A stretch of DNA of 64,000 bases. Source: Massariosphaeria phaeospora (Eukaryota > Ascomycota > Dothideomycetes > Pleosporales). Shown piece after piece: positions 1 to 10,767 of the stretch. A program made the translations under genes and the position numbers. The stretch covers positions 1,612,001-1,676,000 of the forward strand of contig JAADJZ010000001.1 of the NCBI GenBank assembly GCA_011032825.1, written 5' to 3'. The first letter of the stretch is position 1, and each line of letters opens with the position of its first letter. The notes beneath the pieces were generated by a model. It worked only from the letters and a program-made list of their open reading frames with translations, was not told where the DNA came from and did no database searches.

Positions 1-299
1 TCGACACCAACCTCAAAAGCACAATCCACACCGTCCGCGCCGTCGCAGCTGCTTTCTGCTCGCAATCTCCCATATCTTTCCAACCTACAAACCCGCGCTT
101 TCCGCAGTCAACCCGTAGTCTCGGCCGCGGTGCTATCGTCAATTTCGGCTCCGTGTATTTGCACATAGCTAATATGGGGCTTGTTGCGTATGTTTCAGCG
201 AAGCATGACGTACTTGGATTGTCTAAGGCTGCGGCACTAGACTACGCACACGACAGCATCTGGGTGAACTTGGCGTGCGCTATTCCTACTCTATACTAA
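1..299 (+). CDS. Short-chain dehydrogenase/reductase, 3' part only
   Basis: The window opens inside a reading frame whose first full codon is at base 3. It encodes the C-terminal half of a classical SDR. The strand before the active site (GRGAIVNFGS) is followed by the catalytic YxxxK as AYVSAKHDVLG and the helix LSKAAALDYA. SDRs are NAD(P)-dependent oxidoreductases. The substrate cannot be read. The frame continues through DSIWVN, where SDRs normally run on for about 60 residues, but stops at 297-299 after NLACAIPTLY. A short intron may explain this (donor near 264 or 275, CTAAT, acceptor TTAG ending at 308), or the gene may be truncated. The next gene is convergent and ends at 305, so little room remains for a full C-terminus. 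The SDR assignment is sound. The 3' end is not. Confidence 0.65.
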   Translation, partial: DTNLKSTIHTVRAVAAAFCSQSPISFQPTNPRFPQSTRSLGRGAIVNFGSVYLHIANMGLVAYVSAKHDVLGLSKAAALDYAHDSIWVNLACAIPTLY

Positions 300-304
300 T
301 CGCC

Positions 305-1335
305 TTAGAACTGATGACCCTCTGGCCCTAGATCCGCCCCTAACTTGAACTTCAACAACCCCTTCTCGCGAATCTCCTTTCCATGCGGTTCCATCTCGCC
401 CAAATCCCAATTCACCTGCACATGGCCGCCGCGCAAAAAGTCCGCCCTCTCCGTCGCGAGATACAGCGTTGTGCCGGCCGCAAGCTCGGGCGTGTCGAGC
501 GCAATTGTTTTAAACCATGCCGGCAGCTTTTCGCTCGTGTAAACCATTCCGGGGTGCAGGGCGAATGTGCGCAGGGAGGGATATTCTCCGTCGAGGAAGG
601 CGGGCATGCTGCTCACGGAGCGCTTGGCGAGTGAGTAGGAGGATTCACCGGGCATGGTGACGAGGGCAGCGCCGGAACTGATCAGGATGATGGTGTTGGT
701 AGACTGAGAGGTGTCGGATGGGGGCGGGAAGGTGGCGATGTAGTGGTGGATCGTGAGGTATGTGCCCTTGACGTTGACGGTCTAAAAAAGAATGATTAGT
801 GTAAGTTTCGTACGAGTGGGCATCTGAGCTACCATGTCGTCCCACCAGTCCTCTGGATCCCCCTGGCCGAATTTGACAGGGTCAAAAGAAACCTTGCCGC
901 CGGCGTTGCAGATCAACACGTCCAGATTGTCTACCTCGCTCTTGACCTTGGCAAACAATTCGGCAACCGCTTTGCCATCCGTGAGCTCAGTCCGAACAGC
1001 CAGAACTTTGGCGTTCGGCCCCGCTTTCTTGACCTCTTCGACGCTTGCTTGCATGGCTTTTTCGTCTCTACCAGTGATGATTATGGTGGATGCTCCTGCA
1101 GTAGCCCACGCAAGCGCAATGCCCTTTTTCAGGTCAGTGATATTCGACTGCAACAGGGGGAAGGGCATACCTTTCCAATACCACGACTTGCTCCTGTAAC
1201 TAATACACTCTTCCCAGCAGCGCTGTTCCTGGGGTTTTTCGGATCGACTGTGGGATACACATCGCGGTGCAAAGACTTCGTGAAGGAGAACAGTCTGAGC
1301 ATCGGATTCGCGGTGCTCTGATCCTGGTCAGACAT
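305..1335 (-). CDS. Short-chain dehydrogenase/reductase
   Basis: Model: exons 1335-1171, 1123-833 and 781-305, giving 310 residues in one frame across introns of 47 and 51 nt. The Rossmann nucleotide-binding motif TGASRGIGK lies right at the first splice junction. The NAG motif (LICNAGGK) and the typical TVNVKGTYL strand, which spans the second junction, follow. The catalytic Ser/Tyr/Lys region reads ILISSGAAL and SSYSLAKRSV. A classical NAD(P)(H)-dependent oxidoreductase of the cytosol is expected, with unknown substrate. The start at 1335 (MSDQDQS) is the first true ATG; the upstream codons in frame are not ATG. It is convergent with the SDR fragment at 1-299. The two are not close copies, so a recent duplication is not implied. 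Confidence 0.85.
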
Positions 1336-2325
1336 GATGAAGGGATGCAAACTGTTGCGGGAATTTAGATAGAATATTGTGCGAGGTAGAGTGTGTGATA
1401 TGAAATGCTCTCTCCGTCTTTACGCGGTTTATATAGTCCTTTGAGCGAGCATAGTATGCTCCACAATACCGCAAATCCCGTGACTTGAGCTCGCGGAGCG
1501 GAGGAAATCAAGCTCCTGTTGATGATCAGGGCGGACCGGGGTGCTGCAAACATACACGGCAGGTACCCGCAAACATCCTATTCGGCGATCGGCCAGACCT
1601 AATGTTGGCGCGATTGGCTAGATTTAGTGTTGGCGGACGTTTCGTACGGAAGCGCGCGAGCGGAGTTAAGGATTTAGTGTAATGTAAGACGACCATATTC
1701 TCCATCAAGTAAGACACAACGTCACAGAAGTCTGTAAAACAGACAGCCTACGCTTGCTTACAAGTGCTGCACTACATGCACGAGCAAAAAAGACTCCGAG
1801 AACTTAAGAAATCTTGTTTTTGGCGTTTTATTAAATTTAGATATAGCAGTAGTGCCTAATGAATGACCATAATGGAGACTTAGATCGGATGCTTCTCATA
1901 ATGCTCTATAATTTCTAAAACTAGAGTTGAGAGCCACTCTTGCGTGTGCTCAGTCGAGTAGAGTGGCTAATTGGAAAGTCTTTGTCCTAAACCTGGAGGA
2001 GCTGGAGCCGGGGAGTATAGCCATTGATCGTCGCGCAGAATTGATAGGAATGCTCTCAAAGTCTCCTTGTAGTAAAGGAGCGGGTAGTCAGGCTCTTACG
2101 GAAGTAAGTACCCGCCCCGTGCGCTCAAAACCAACGTGCCAACGTGATGAGATGTCCCCCACCTAAGTTTCAAAGACGGCACCTCATCTTCGAGGTTCGT
2201 ACCATAGCCCTGGCTTGTAGCGACGCAGGCTAATGGCTCGTAGATGAAGATTATCATCAAATATTCCCAGCGAGAAGATTGATTGCAAGTATTTTTCAGG
2301 TGTCAGAGCACCGTAGCGCCCCCTC
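1336..2325. other. Intergenic, no gene seen
   Basis: This is the promoter side of the SDR and the 3' side of the next minus-strand gene. A stretch around 1800-1920 is AT-rich. Open frames are short and show no family motif. I see no repeat or RNA gene. Confidence 0.5.
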
Positions 2326-3165
2326 CTACGCCTCACCCACATCCATGTCGCGATAATCGGGGCGATCGACGAAGACGGTGTTCTTGTTGAAGCTCAGCTC
2401 ACCAGACAAGCTGGCATTGGAAGGCGTGGGTATCCAGCTCCAGAACGACCGGAAAGCAGACTTTGCTTTGCGGAAGCCTCGCCGAACTTTTGATGTACCC
2501 CAGGCATAGTGCTTTAGGCAACGAGTTGATTGACCGGCGTCGGGGTTGGTGTTGTTGTCGGAATTTATACGGTAACCTGCATCGGACGCAAGTTCGTACT
2601 TCCGGCGCTTGACCGTAGGTGCGTAGTCATCGCTGAAGCTGTCGGAACGGTTGCGCTTCAATGTAGCGTTAGATGAGGCCAGGGAGCGATCCTGCTGTTT
2701 ACCAGGCGGCATCATGTTTTTCTTTAATTTCGCGGGACGAGGTCGAGGTGTAGGTGCCGGCTGCACATTCAAGGGGAGCGGTACTGTCACAGAGAAGGTA
2801 TGGGCAACTTGCAAGCCTCCGCGCTTGCCAAATTCATACATGTTGCCTTGTCCATGGCTGGAGTAGGCATGCTGTGAATTTCTAGATTGACGATCTGTGT
2901 ACAGGTCCTCGAATTCGTTTGCCAAGGGCGAATCGCGAGCCGTGGCAAGCCGACCGGCTGTGGTAAGCCCAAGTGATCCACCTACTTTCTTACTACCATG
3001 TCCATCTTGCAGAGCCAGTCCAGAACCAGAGCCGCCGACATCGTCATCCGCGGGCATGCCAGTGAGGAGGCCATGTTTCATCGGATTGTACCAAGCTGCA
3101 TCTGCCATATCCATTGCGCCGTGGGGACGACCTTGACGTGGGTCAGACCAAGTTAGATTGGACAC
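2326..3165 (-). CDS. Hypothetical fungal protein, nuclear-looking
   Basis: The frame is open for 279 codons to a stop at 2326. The first in-frame ATG is at 3114 (MDMADAAW). The frame stays open upstream through an intron-like acceptor (CTGAC then CAG), so a further 5' exon is likely and the true start is unresolved. No catalytic domain is recognisable. The protein is rich in Ser, Arg, Lys and Pro, with a proline tract (PAPTPRPRPAKLKK) and a bipartite basic stretch (TVKRRKYE and KVRRGFRKAKSAFRSF) that could act as nuclear localisation signals. The C-terminal end, PDYRDMDVGEA, is acidic. It may be lineage-specific. Function unknown. Confidence 0.5.
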   Translation of the reverse strand: MSNLTWSDPRQGRPHGAMDMADAAWYNPMKHGLLTGMPADDDVGGSGSGLALQDGHGSKKVGGSLGLTTAGRLATARDSPLANEFEDLYTDRQSRNSQHAYSSHGQGNMYEFGKRGGLQVAHTFSVTVPLPLNVQPAPTPRPRPAKLKKNMMPPGKQQDRSLASSNATLKRNRSDSFSDDYAPTVKRRKYELASDAGYRINSDNNTNPDAGQSTRCLKHYAWGTSKVRRGFRKAKSAFRSFWSWIPTPSNASLSGELSFNKNTVFVDRPDYRDMDVGEA

Positions 3166-4007
3166 GCTAGACCTGAGTCAGCGGGTGTCTTCGATGAGAT
3201 ACAATGCTATTTGAGCTACACCTTTGTCCTTGCTGAGGCAATTGGAGCTTGATAGAAGTGGCCGGGTGGAGGCACTACCGAGACCCACCGGGAGAAACGA
3301 TCAGACAGAGGCCGATGATTGTGTATCGGTGGAGATGTTGCTTTGTGGTGGTTGATGGTCGCGCTCAATGGTGCTTGTATAACGGGCGGCGAAGTTGCAC
3401 TTAAGCGAACTTGGCCATCGGATTAGTGAAACCGAGGCTGGTAATCTTCCTGTGGCGTCGGATCCCGCCATATACCCTGTCGAGTTTCCTAAAGGTCTTG
3501 TGGAAGTTAATGTAGACATTGGCAACGTCACAGAGCCGCCTGCGCCACAAGCGTATTACGTTCGCAGAGGGGTTGTCTGGCTACACACATTGGAACATTC
3601 AACAACTAGCACTCTTGGAACGGGGCGTTTGATGGACTAGAAATAGTCCTTGCCCTCCAAATGGTTTAGGATGGGTGGATGATGGATGAATGAGGTGACT
3701 CGAAGATCCAAGCTGCACGCTAGAATTTAGATCTAACCATATGTGGCGTAGAGCGGACGCTTTGACTTTGAACTTCATCCCGAGGTCCCAAACTTAAGTC
3801 AACACCAGCGAAGGCTGTCAAACAAGTCTCGTTAATCACACATATCCACCTCTTGAACAATCGAAGCTGTACACTGTAAGAGTTAAGGTACGATTTGTAG
3901 CATCCAGCGGACCTCAAACCCGCCATACCCCGTTTCCGCCATGAAACCGCTCGTTCGGGCAATTACACTTCTCGCCAGACCTTCCATTCCTCAGACCCTG
4001 TCTCCAT
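3166..4007. other. Intergenic, possible missed 5' exon
   Basis: This should hold the promoter of the gene ending at 2326 and perhaps one or two short 5' exons: an intron-like segment lies at about 3177-3225 on the minus strand. Open frames on both strands around 3300-3640 overlap each other and carry no motif. Nothing else is seen. Confidence 0.35.
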
Positions 4008-5525
4008 TTATCCCTCAGCCTCAAGAAACTTCTTCAACTCCTCCTCAGTCGGCCTCGCACGAATCTCCGCAATCATCTGCAGAAGCTGGTCCTTGCTCCA
4101 CCCCGCCTTAAGCCCCTCTTTGTACTTCTCGCACGCCTCCAGATAGAGGTCCATGTCGTCAAATTTCATGAGCTCGATGGATGGCGAGCGCTTCAGGACC
4201 TTGGTACGAGACGGGGCTGGTTGTGTCACTTGTGGCGCGGGCTTTTTTGCAGCAACCCGGACTTCGCGGGCAATGGCTGAAAGTGAACCTGCGAGGGGTG
4301 GAGGGCGCAACGTGTTCGGGGTTACCAGTTGAATGTTCTGCGGCGGCCTCCAGTTTCCACGCCCGTCATAGAAACCAGGCCCTGGGTTGATACGTGCTGG
4401 GGCTCGATTGCTCCAGTGGTCGCGGCCCATGGCCCTGCGGCCATCAAAGGGTTCTTCAACGAGCTGGCCACTACGATTGTGCGCGTGTATGGGAGGGAAT
4501 AAGGGCGGCTGAAGTGCCTGGCGCTGACCGAGGTTCCCGGGCAAGAACGGTTGGGGGAGGTGTAGGTGATCTGGCCGAGCAACGGCCATAGGCCTATGCG
4601 TTTGGGGATGGAACGGTGGCAGGAGCGCTCGTTGCCTCGCGAGAATTTCGCCACTCGACAAGTCAGTATACCCTTCTGGATTCCTGTGATACCAGTCTGA
4701 GCCTGCTCCGACTCGAGAGTAGAGCTGTGGCTGGGCCGTCTGATGCCTACCAGCGTGCATGTTCGAGCTTGCGTAAGGAGAGAAACGCGACTGGACCATC
4801 TGCTGCCCACCAGAGTGCATGTTTGCGCCTGTTTGCGAACTTGGCTGAGAGGAAAAACGCGACTGAGCCGGCTGCTGCCCACCAGCGTGCATGTTCGAGC
4901 CTGGTTGAGGGAAAAACTGTGATGGAGCCCTCTGATGCCCGTTGGCATGCACGTCTGAACTTGATTGACGAAAGAAAATCGACTGGTCCGGACGAGCCTC
5001 ACCATCGCCCCTGATAGGGTGCCCGCGCCGAAAAGAGTGGTCTCCAGCCCTCTGCTGCCCCCCACCATACATACCCGCAGTCGCGTCAAACCGATGGGGC
5101 GAAGATAGCATCACGCGCATGTTAACGTTGCTGGACGGGCGGTTCGGATTCCTATCGTTGGCGTCATCCGCAGGTCTCTGGAGCGACTGATATAGGTGGA
5201 TGATGGTCAGCTTCGCTCAGTCCAGAATACGCGGGAGATATTATAGTCGCGCTGGCCCGGCTTACCTCGAAGGATGGGAGTTGGATTACGTGTCGGGGCC
5301 CGGGGGGCTGCCGACCGTCGCGATGGGTGGGCCACCGAGGCTGGTGGGCTTCCTGTCTATTGCGGTCGGAGATGCTCGTGAGTTCAAAGAGGCGTTCGAG
5401 AGACTGAAGCAAATGCATGATCAGCGTCTTTGGCGTTAGGTACGTGGAGGGTCGCGTAATGTGGCGCTGTTTCGACTGACCTCGGGGGATAATGGCCGCA
5501 GCTCGTCGCGACGATTAGGCTGCAT
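4008..5525 (-). CDS. Low-complexity Gln/Gly-rich hypothetical protein with tandem repeats
   Basis: Model: exons 5525-5481, 5427-5266 and 5186-4008, 461 residues, with phase-0 introns of 53 and 79 nt. The start at 5525 gives MQPNRRDELRPLSPE. The ATG at 5120 lies inside an open frame that extends upstream without an in-frame ATG before the splice site, so it is probably not the start. Residues about 108-235 hold some five imperfect 20-residue repeats of the type NMHAGGQQPAQSRFSSQPSS. A Pro/Arg-rich middle follows. The last 80 residues form a predicted helical segment (FDDMDLYLEACEKYKEG, then EIRARPTEEELKKFLEAEG). No known domain is recognised. A scaffold or RNA-associated protein is conceivable but unsupported. 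It is transcribed divergently from the gene at 5928. Confidence 0.6.
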
Positions 5526-5927
5526 GGTGGGTTGGTCGATAGGATTGATAGGTGTGGCAGCTTGGATGTAGAAAACGATATCCGTGTATGGCTCTGATGG
5601 GGTGCGGGTGGAAAGTTCTACGATAGAAGAGCCGGACGGAGTTTGAGGTTGGGGTTTGTATCGATAGTTTGTTTACACGTCAGTGAAAGTTGTGTTAGGC
5701 GGTTGGGCACCACGACACGCAAACGCGCAACCCAGAGTGACTCCGACTCACAACACTTCACTCCGTCGCTATGGGCAACTGGTAGTACGGCGGAAAATAT
5801 CGATCGTCGACCTTGAAAAACTTTTCGCCGCAGTCAACACCACCGACTCAACCCGCACTCTGGCCATAGTCCACGCCAGCCCACGCCAGCCAACCCAAAG
5901 AGCTCCGACAAGCAATCTATCAGCAAG
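5526..5927. promoter_or_regulatory. Divergent intergenic region
   Basis: These 402 bp separate two start codons pointing outward (5525 minus, 5928 plus) and must hold both promoters. No clear TATA box or known operator is visible. An 11-bp direct repeat, CCACGCCAGCC, occurs at about 5872-5892. Confidence 0.4.
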
Positions 5928-6842
5928 ATGTCTAACCTCCTCGAGTTTCCACCGAGTTCCCTCCCTGCTAACATCCGCACCCCTCCCTACGTCCTTTTCG
6001 GCATCCAAGGCACGGACATCTTCTCTTTGCTTCCGCCAAAGGTCCCTCTCAACATGGCTCTGCATTTCGCGCCGGCACTTAAGCAGTGGCAACTCCCGGT
6101 CCCCACCAACCTTCCCAAACCCGCGATCCGCCTCGCACTCCGCACGCCTTTCGTGGGCATTGACATCCTCTCCGACGACGTCACCCCAGAAGGGCTCGTA
6201 TGGGTCATCTGCCGCATGCTCCAGCTGTCCGGCCTCCCGCTGCCCAGAAACATATTCCTCACGCACCCCTCCATCACCACCTGTGTGAACATCCACCGGA
6301 CCTGGCTCGCCCTCTCGCTTCCGTGCGCCGGCATCGACGCCCTGCACACGCACCTGCAGATGAACCTCTTGATGGGCGGCCCGCTCCTCTACCCCGAGAT
6401 GAACGGCATCTGGACAACCTTCCCGCAAAGCTCGCCCATCGTACGCGCCATGGCCACCAATTTCTTCCAGCACGTCCTGGCCTTTGCATACGAGTCCAAG
6501 ACGTTCGTCTTCCTCGTAAAGTGGATTACCGCAGACCCGGAGCGCCGCGCCCTGTTCGACCAGGTGGAGCTGCAGTTTCCGAACTACGCCGAGGTGGCAC
6601 GCGTGTATACGCAGGCTCCGGCGACGGCTACGAACACCGGCGGTCCTGCGGGAGGTGTGGGTGCTTCTTCGGGACCGGTCGTGAGGAAGAAGATTCGCCG
6701 CAGCAGCGGGGGCAAGGGCAAGCAGGTCTCGCGGGAGGAGGTAGAATCGACCGATCCGTATGATCTTGATGTCGATGAACTAACCAGAGAACTACAGGAG
6801 GTGCTCACTTCCAAGATCAACGAATGGGCGCTGAACGGTTGA
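5928..6842 (+). CDS. Hypothetical fungal protein
   Basis: A single 304-codon exon starting MSNLLEFPPSSLPANIR and ending EINEWALNG-like (KINEWALNG). Codon use is strongly GC3-biased, as expected for an expressed gene. The N-terminal two thirds look globular and helical (LVWVICRMLQLSGLPLP, MATNFFQHVLAFAYES). Residues about 225-270 are a Gly/Ala/Ser and Lys/Arg-rich linker (VVRKKIRRSSGGKGKQ), followed by an acidic helix (YDLDVDELTRELQEVLTSK). I recognise no family. There is no signal peptide or membrane segment. The basic linker could be a nuclear signal. Confidence 0.65.
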   Translation: MSNLLEFPPSSLPANIRTPPYVLFGIQGTDIFSLLPPKVPLNMALHFAPALKQWQLPVPTNLPKPAIRLALRTPFVGIDILSDDVTPEGLVWVICRMLQLSGLPLPRNIFLTHPSITTCVNIHRTWLALSLPCAGIDALHTHLQMNLLMGGPLLYPEMNGIWTTFPQSSPIVRAMATNFFQHVLAFAYESKTFVFLVKWITADPERRALFDQVELQFPNYAEVARVYTQAPATATNTGGPAGGVGASSGPVVRKKIRRSSGGKGKQVSREEVESTDPYDLDVDELTRELQEVLTSKINEWALNG

Positions 6843-7723
6843 GGGCGGAGAGGGAAGTGATTCGGGGTGGGTGGCTGGAGGATGCGGGCAAGTTTGCGAA
6901 GTAGCTTCGTAGATGCCGAGAAAGGCATTGTATAGTATGGACAAGACCCGCGGACGGCGAATGAAAATTTGTGCATTGGCTGAAGGTTCGTGGATCGTGA
7001 TGTGTTTTGCTTCACTGCGTCTGATGCTGCGAACTACCTATGCTATTCGAATTAAGAGCAGAAGAGGCAAAGCCGTCTTTACTAAGCCCCATCGTAGCTA
7101 GTTGAGTGCGGGATACAAACTCACTTGGTCTTACCGAGTCCTACTGTACCTAGCAGGCCGAGTAATGTGTAAGCCGTTTACTACCCTACAGTATCTACCA
7201 GGTCAAACAACACGAAATTTAGGTCCCAAGTGTAGAACAATACACACTAGCTGGAGGTAATAGCCTGCTTGCGTATAATCAAGGTATCTCAACCCCTATT
7301 TCGAAGCATTAATCTATCCTTACGAATCTTAGCCTTGCCTGCTACAGTTGGTCATGCCAGCTCGGTTCATTCCAGCCATGTTAGATAGAGGCATATACTC
7401 CAAGGATGGACGAAACAAATCAAGTATGATTGTTCATAATGATAATCTAGGTTTACAGTGCAGCGAAGCGTCGTATACATGCTTCTAAGGTGCCAGACAA
7501 GACGTCCAAGCACCGAGGTATCAAACGCGAACAAACTTTTGTATAAACAATAACAGTGAAGGGAAAATGCGGAAAGACGTGCGGTATCTTTCCGTATAGC
7601 GGTACTAACGATCAAACATTAAATCATACTCGAGTTGAGCCTGTTTCGACGATACGTGGAGGCATTGGTAACGACCGGCGTTGAAAAGGTTGTGAAGACT
7701 ACGAGAAGGTCTCGATTCGCAGG
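6843..7723. other. Intergenic between convergent genes
   Basis: 3' flanks of the genes at 5928 (plus) and 7724 (minus). It is AT-richer than its surroundings from about 7000 to 7640. Only short motif-free frames are present. No repeat seen. Confidence 0.5.
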
Positions 7724-9375
7724 TTATTGCGATACCTCCTCGGTCTTCTCCTTCTTCTTGAATGATAATAGTTGCTTCACTCGCTGCTTGATTGATCGCC
7801 GCTCAGTGACTTCATACAAGGGCTTGTGCTCCTCATGAATGTCGTGTTCGTTTTCGTAGTCGACGTGGACGTAAGCGCGCTCCACATCAGCAAGACCTGT
7901 GGAGTGTAAGTAGGAGGATGATACTACGCGCTTGATAGGTCGCGACATACCTTCAAGCTTTCGCTGCAGCGACTGGCTGACGTCGTGAGTGATCTTAAGC
8001 GGCATAGCTTCATCCATGACAATATCCACCTCGACATAATAGTTCTGCCCAGCGTGGTAGGCTCGGCACTGTTGCAGGTCAGCCGCTGCCAAGTCAAGCA
8101 AAGCCAGATCTCAGAACACTTACTGTGTCAACTTTGCTGATACGCGAATCATGCGTCATGACAAGGTAAACAACCTTGGAAATAAACTCCTTAGGCGCTG
8201 ATTTTCCGACGAGGAGCCAAACGTGGTCGAAGGCGTTGGCGGCCCACGAAACCAAGATCAAGAGACCAATGAGAATGGCTCCGATAGGGTCCACATACCA
8301 GACGACACGGCTTCCAATAATAGACATGGCCAGTCCAAATGCATTCACAATGATGTCGTTTCGGTGATCGATAAAGAAAACATGCACGGATGGATATCGG
8401 CGAAACATGAAGCAATAGATGCATAGCGATCCTTTGCAGAAGACTAGATAAAATATGAGTATAGCCGCGCACGACAAAGTCTTCAAGCTCAGAATACTTA
8501 CTGGCGACAGACACAAAGGCGATAGGAATGATGTGAAGCTGTTCAGAATCATGTGGACCGCCGCCTAGACTTCGCCCAGATTCGATCTAAACGCTATATT
8601 AGAGGTTGCACAACAGAGGCAAGTCGTACCGGATCTTACAATCAACTGAATGGCTACGGTTGTCATGAGACAGCAGAACATGATGATGCCAATTGTTTCG
8701 ATACGGGTCCGTCCAACGGGATATTTGTAGACGCTCGGCCTTCTGGCCATCCTCGAGGTTACAAGCATGACGACCGACGACACCAAGTCCATGAAGGCGT
8801 CCGCCGCAGTCGCAAAGAGCGACAGCGAGCCCGTAGATATGGCAGCATACATTTGGATGATGAACAGAAAGAAGTTGACGACAAAGCTGGCGTTCACGGC
8901 AAACTTTACTTTTGGGCCATTCTCTATGGTGTCGAGAGCAGCTAGGCGCTCCTCGTCACCACTCTCGAGAAACTGGTCAATCAGGGCATTCTGCCTCGTG
9001 TAGAACTTCTTCATGCGTCGTGGAGCGGCAGCGGGGTGATCTTCTTTCATCTGCTTCTGCGTGATGTTTGATCGACGATGCCGACCAAGATCCAGTGGGT
9101 CTTCCATGGAGGTGGTCGTGACTTCGATGCCATGGACCTTGGCATCAGGATTGGCAGCATCAGCCCCCGCGGACAGCGGCTGTATGGTGTCTGTCTTTTC
9201 GTGGGCTGTGATGGTGGAGTTGTTTGATGAGTTTTGGGCTGGCGAAGGAACTGCCACAACTGGACCAGTTGTTTGGTTGGCAGCTTGGCCTTCTGTGTGT
9301 TCTGCGGATATTTGTCAGAGGTTCCGCATACTGGGATTCGCAAACCTGAGACTCACGACGAGGGTCGGAAGACAT
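7724..9375 (-). CDS. Cation diffusion facilitator, probable manganese exporter
   Basis: Model: exons 9375-9357, 9301-8640, 8586-8502, 8443-8124, 8068-7951 and 7896-7724, 458 residues. All five introns are 53-58 nt. The first exon is only 19 nt. A hydrophilic N-terminus of about 130 residues leads into the cation-efflux domain. The metal site in TM2 reads DAFMD (D174, D178) and that in TM5 reads DHRND (D281, D285). DxxxD in both helices is the pattern of Mn-transporting CDFs, whereas Zn-CDFs usually have HxxxD. The cytoplasmic domain follows (CRAYHAGQNYYVEVDIVMDE and ADVERAYVHVDYENEHDIHEEH). CDFs export or sequester divalent metal in exchange for protons at vacuole, Golgi or plasma membrane. 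It is divergent from a ZIP importer 1.4 kb away. Family is sure; metal choice is inferred. Confidence 0.9.
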
Positions 9376-10767
9376 GTTCTCCGATTGTGTTTTGCGTCGG
9401 TGGAGTGTGATCTGGGGTTGTGTATGTCTGGAATGGGAGAGAAAGGAAGCCAGATCTAGGGACAACAACGTATTAAACAACACAGAGAGGCGAAAAGAGG
9501 GGGTCCGACTAGCCGGCCACCAAAATGCTTCTTGCGCGTGGAGGCCATGGTGCGGAGGGCTGCCGTTGAGTCTGCAGTGTGATGGCTGGGCAGCGGAGGA
9601 TGAAACGTCGCTAAGCTTTGGACAGGAACTCTTGACGCGATTTGGCGGGGGCTGGACGGCGGCCTGATGGGGCAATCGTCGTGTTTGCCAGTGGTTCGCT
9701 TCGCAACGAATTCGATAGAAGTCCTAATCGAAGCATAACGGGTGTTGTATCGTGTGGACTGGGGATGGGTGGGAGTCAGTGGACCCTCGACGTAGATTTT
9801 GGGCTCGAGTCACGTGGCATGCGCGAGCGGAAGCTAACCGCAGACGGCATGGCGCGCTTCGTCTCCACCTGCCCACGGCCAGGCCAGGATCCATCTAGAC
9901 GGCGATCCTGGCCGCCGCGGATAATAGTGGGCTCCCGGGTGTTCTGAATTGCATGTGTCACGACCGCGAAACTGCGCATCCCAATCACAGGCCCCTCCAA
10001 TCGACTGGCGTTGCAGAACGGCTTCAGCCAAGCCCGCGCTGGGTGTGCGACGCCCGGGCCCTCGCCAGCCGGTCTTGGCCTTTCATGTCACCCACTCCCG
10101 GCGTTGTGCCATTGGCCTCTCCGCCTGGTCCATCAACCTCCTCGGACCGCAACTGCGCCAGAAGAGCCCCTTCACAAACGCCAAGCGCATCAACGCCATG
10201 TCGGCCAGTTCTCCTCTTCCGAGGCGCTGTAGAGCCTCATCGGGGTCCCGCTCGGAGCGCCACACCCTCCACTCCTCCCGCCAATGCCATCTCGGTCATC
10301 CATGGCCTTGACGCTTTGATCGCAATGCTTCGACATAGTGCGCCACACCTGCAATCGGCTCTGCTGCCAAAAAGCGCTGAGTTCGTTTGGCCTTCCGCCG
10401 TCTTGTAACAAGCCGCACCCAAGACCGGAAACTGAGGCATGGACCAGCCCGCTCAAGCTTCACTGTGACTTGCTCGGCTCTCAGCGTGTTGATCACTCCA
10501 GAATGGCTAGCGTACTCGCCGTCGTGAAGCCTTAAAGTACTCCACGTCCCGGTGCCCAGCCTGTTGTTCCCATCTAGACACACTCGCCGTGGTCATTTGC
10601 TTCGTCTTACACTCTCTGGAAGAGGTTTTTCTTCTTCTTTTTCATTCTTCCTTCTTTTCTTCCTTCACTTCTTCCACTTCGATTCTTCCATCGTCCCGGT
10701 GACGAATTGTTTTGAAATAGAGGTTCTTGGACTTTCATTCTGATTTCTGTTTGATTGACATCTCAAA
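9376..10767. promoter_or_regulatory. Shared intergenic region of the metal-transporter pair
   Basis: 1.39 kb between the outward-facing CDF and ZIP genes. Several GC-rich open frames (9642-9947, 9949-10311, 10190-10456) overlap on both strands and carry no motif, so I do not call a gene. No ZafA/Zap1-type site could be asserted by eye. Confidence 0.4.
10625..10690 (+). promoter_or_regulatory. Polypyrimidine promoter tract
   Basis: A long run of TTC and CTT triplets about 80-140 bp before the ZIP start codon. Such CT-rich tracts commonly precede transcription starts of well-expressed genes in filamentous fungi. Confidence 0.5.

Noticed and set aside
5769..6473. 234-codon minus-strand frame
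   Set aside because: Antisense shadow of the gene at 5928-6842.
9949..10456. GC-rich frames between the metal transporters
   Set aside because: Overlapping frames on both strands of similar length with no motif are typical of GC-rich promoters.
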